Source of the DNA: Thiothrix sp.
GTDB taxonomy: Bacteria > Pseudomonadota > Gammaproteobacteria > Thiotrichales > Thiotrichaceae
Assembly (NCBI GenBank): GCA_008015155.1
Contig: SSFA01000008.1
Coordinates: forward strand, 186,001 to 250,000
DNA length: 64,000 nucleotides
Direction of reading: 5' to 3'
Shown here piece after piece: positions 63,483 through 64,000 of this stretch (the first letter of the stretch is position 1; every line of letters starts with the position of its first letter). The position numbers and the translations under genes are program-made. The notes beneath the pieces were generated by a model. The model had not been told where the DNA came from and searched no databases. It saw nothing but the letters and a program-made list of their open reading frames with translations.

Positions 63483-64000
63483 TAGCTTTTACTCACAAAC
63501 TCATCTACTCGTTGCACAGCCATGCGTAAAGCAGCTACTAAACGTTCATCCCCTGCAATAGGACCAAATAGCACACGCTCCGCTGCAAAGCTTGCAACTG
63601 GATCACCCGAGGAACAAATCGCTTCTGCACTGGCTGTATCCATCGCCTGATCTTCGTAATTAAACGGAATTTCGCCCCGCTGTTGACGCTGCAAGAAACG
63701 TAGAAACAGCGCAGGTAACATAGCTACCGCATCAATACTGCGATTTGCGCCCAAAGCTTCCCGCAAAGTAGGCTGGATGAAGCCAGGAATCTTTGAATAG
63801 CCATCCATCGCTACCCGTTGATTGGTATCAAGAATATTCGGGTTACTGAAGCGATCTAGCACCACATCCCGATATTTCGGTAAATCTAATGGGTAAGGCT
63901 TAGCATTAGCCTCCAAGCAAGGAATCACATCATCGGTGACATAGGCATAAGCCATTTGGCGGATTTCTGGATCCAGTGTACCTTCATGAATGTACTTATA
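63482..64000 (-). CDS. Long-chain polyol dehydrogenase (mannitol/D-arabinitol dehydrogenase family), C-terminal part, cut by window end
   Basis: The frame continues past the right edge. The visible 172 codons read YKYIHEGTLDPEIRQMAYAYVTDDVIP, then KPYPLDLPKYRDVVLDRF, and NVxxTNQRVAMDGYSKIPGF-type NILDTNQRVAMDGYSKIPGF. This is the C-terminal domain of the polyol-specific long-chain dehydrogenases (mannitol 2-dehydrogenase, D-arabinitol 4-dehydrogenase). YIHEGTLD and IRQMAYAYVTDD suggest the D-arabinitol 4-dehydrogenase branch, but the catalytic Lys region is outside the window. It oxidises a sugar alcohol with NAD+. It is the first visible gene of the operon continuing to the SmoS-like gene and AraC. 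Confidence 0.85.
   Translation of the reverse strand, partial: YKYIHEGTLDPEIRQMAYAYVTDDVIPCLEANAKPYPLDLPKYRDVVLDRFSNPNILDTNQRVAMDGYSKIPGFIQPTLREALGANRSIDAVAMLPALFLRFLQRQQRGEIPFNYEDQAMDTASAEAICSSGDPVASFAAERVLFGPIAGDERLVAALRMAVQRVDEFVSKS

Noticed and set aside
1..64000. Insertion sequences, prophage genes, CRISPR arrays, tRNA or rRNA genes
   Set aside because: Scanned for transposase-like translations, regular short repeats and tRNA stems; nothing convincing was found.

Overview
The window is ordinary bacterial chromosome from a gammaproteobacterium. It is densely coded, moderately AT-leaning by eye, and shows no tRNA, rRNA, insertion sequence, prophage or CRISPR array. The gammaproteobacterial assignment rests on the gene set and gene order: pepA-holC-small ORF-valS, parC, htpX, murJ, full-length DsbD, PBP1B, a DUF945 (YdgA-type) protein and YaaA and HupE homologues. 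I cannot name the genus. A sulfur-oxidising Thiotrichaceae-type organism is only a guess.

Layout. 1-5.5 kb: the 5' part of a PBP1B-type transpeptidase (minus strand), a DedA protein, then a minus-strand arsenic unit (glutathione peroxidase-like protein, ArsR, ArsC, Acr3), a fructose-6-phosphate aldolase-type transaldolase, a NYN-domain protein and a small secreted protein. 5.6-8.5 kb: an internally deleted yaaA, then a tight plus-strand cluster of HupE/UreJ, a second small polytopic protein and two tandem DUF1007-like secreted proteins, probably a metal-uptake or metal-handling unit. 8.6-19 kb: small secreted proteins, a membrane protein with a C-terminal OmpR-type winged helix (the reverse of the CadC/ToxR order), a secreted beta-helix protein, uvrA, a YdcF/SanA-type protein, a LemA-TPM-TPM operon, and a decaying pair made of a beta-propeller gene split by an in-frame TAA and an N-terminally truncated glycosyltransferase. 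19-30 kb: an S41 peptidase, a sterol-desaturase-type hydroxylase, panB-panC, glnS, a single-gene SEFIR-NTPase-TPR (NLR-like) protein, a small secreted protein and a DHA2 efflux pump. 30-40.6 kb: an AT3-SGNH acyltransferase, a small His-rich secreted protein, a VWA protein with five 90-residue repeats, a hotdog thioesterase overlapping a threonine aldolase, an SDR plus small acidic protein, an FmdB zinc ribbon, two paralogous outer-membrane barrels and htpX. 40.6-55.7 kb: housekeeping genes (parC, an AGCS symporter, an alpha/beta hydrolase, an EamA exporter, a DUF945 protein, murJ, an RDD protein, pepA-holC-valS). 55.7-59.5 kb: an accessory-looking stretch with gene remnants, an HSL-type esterase divergent from a LysR regulator, a 0.55 kb gap and a second alpha/beta hydrolase. 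59.8-64 kb: dsbD, then a minus-strand polyol operon of a long-chain polyol dehydrogenase (cut by the window end), a SmoS-like sorbitol dehydrogenase and an AraC regulator.

Most promising for new biology: the stand-alone SEFIR-STAND-TPR protein (25640-27880), a candidate immune-type sensor; the membrane-anchored C-terminal winged-helix regulator (9752-10393); and the HupE/DUF1007 cluster with atypical DUF1007 N-termini. Several decayed genes are visible: yaaA with its middle missing, the nonsense-split propeller, a glycosyltransferase C-terminus, an Excalibur-motif remnant and a duplicated hydrolase tail. All function calls come from reading translated motifs; no database search was run.
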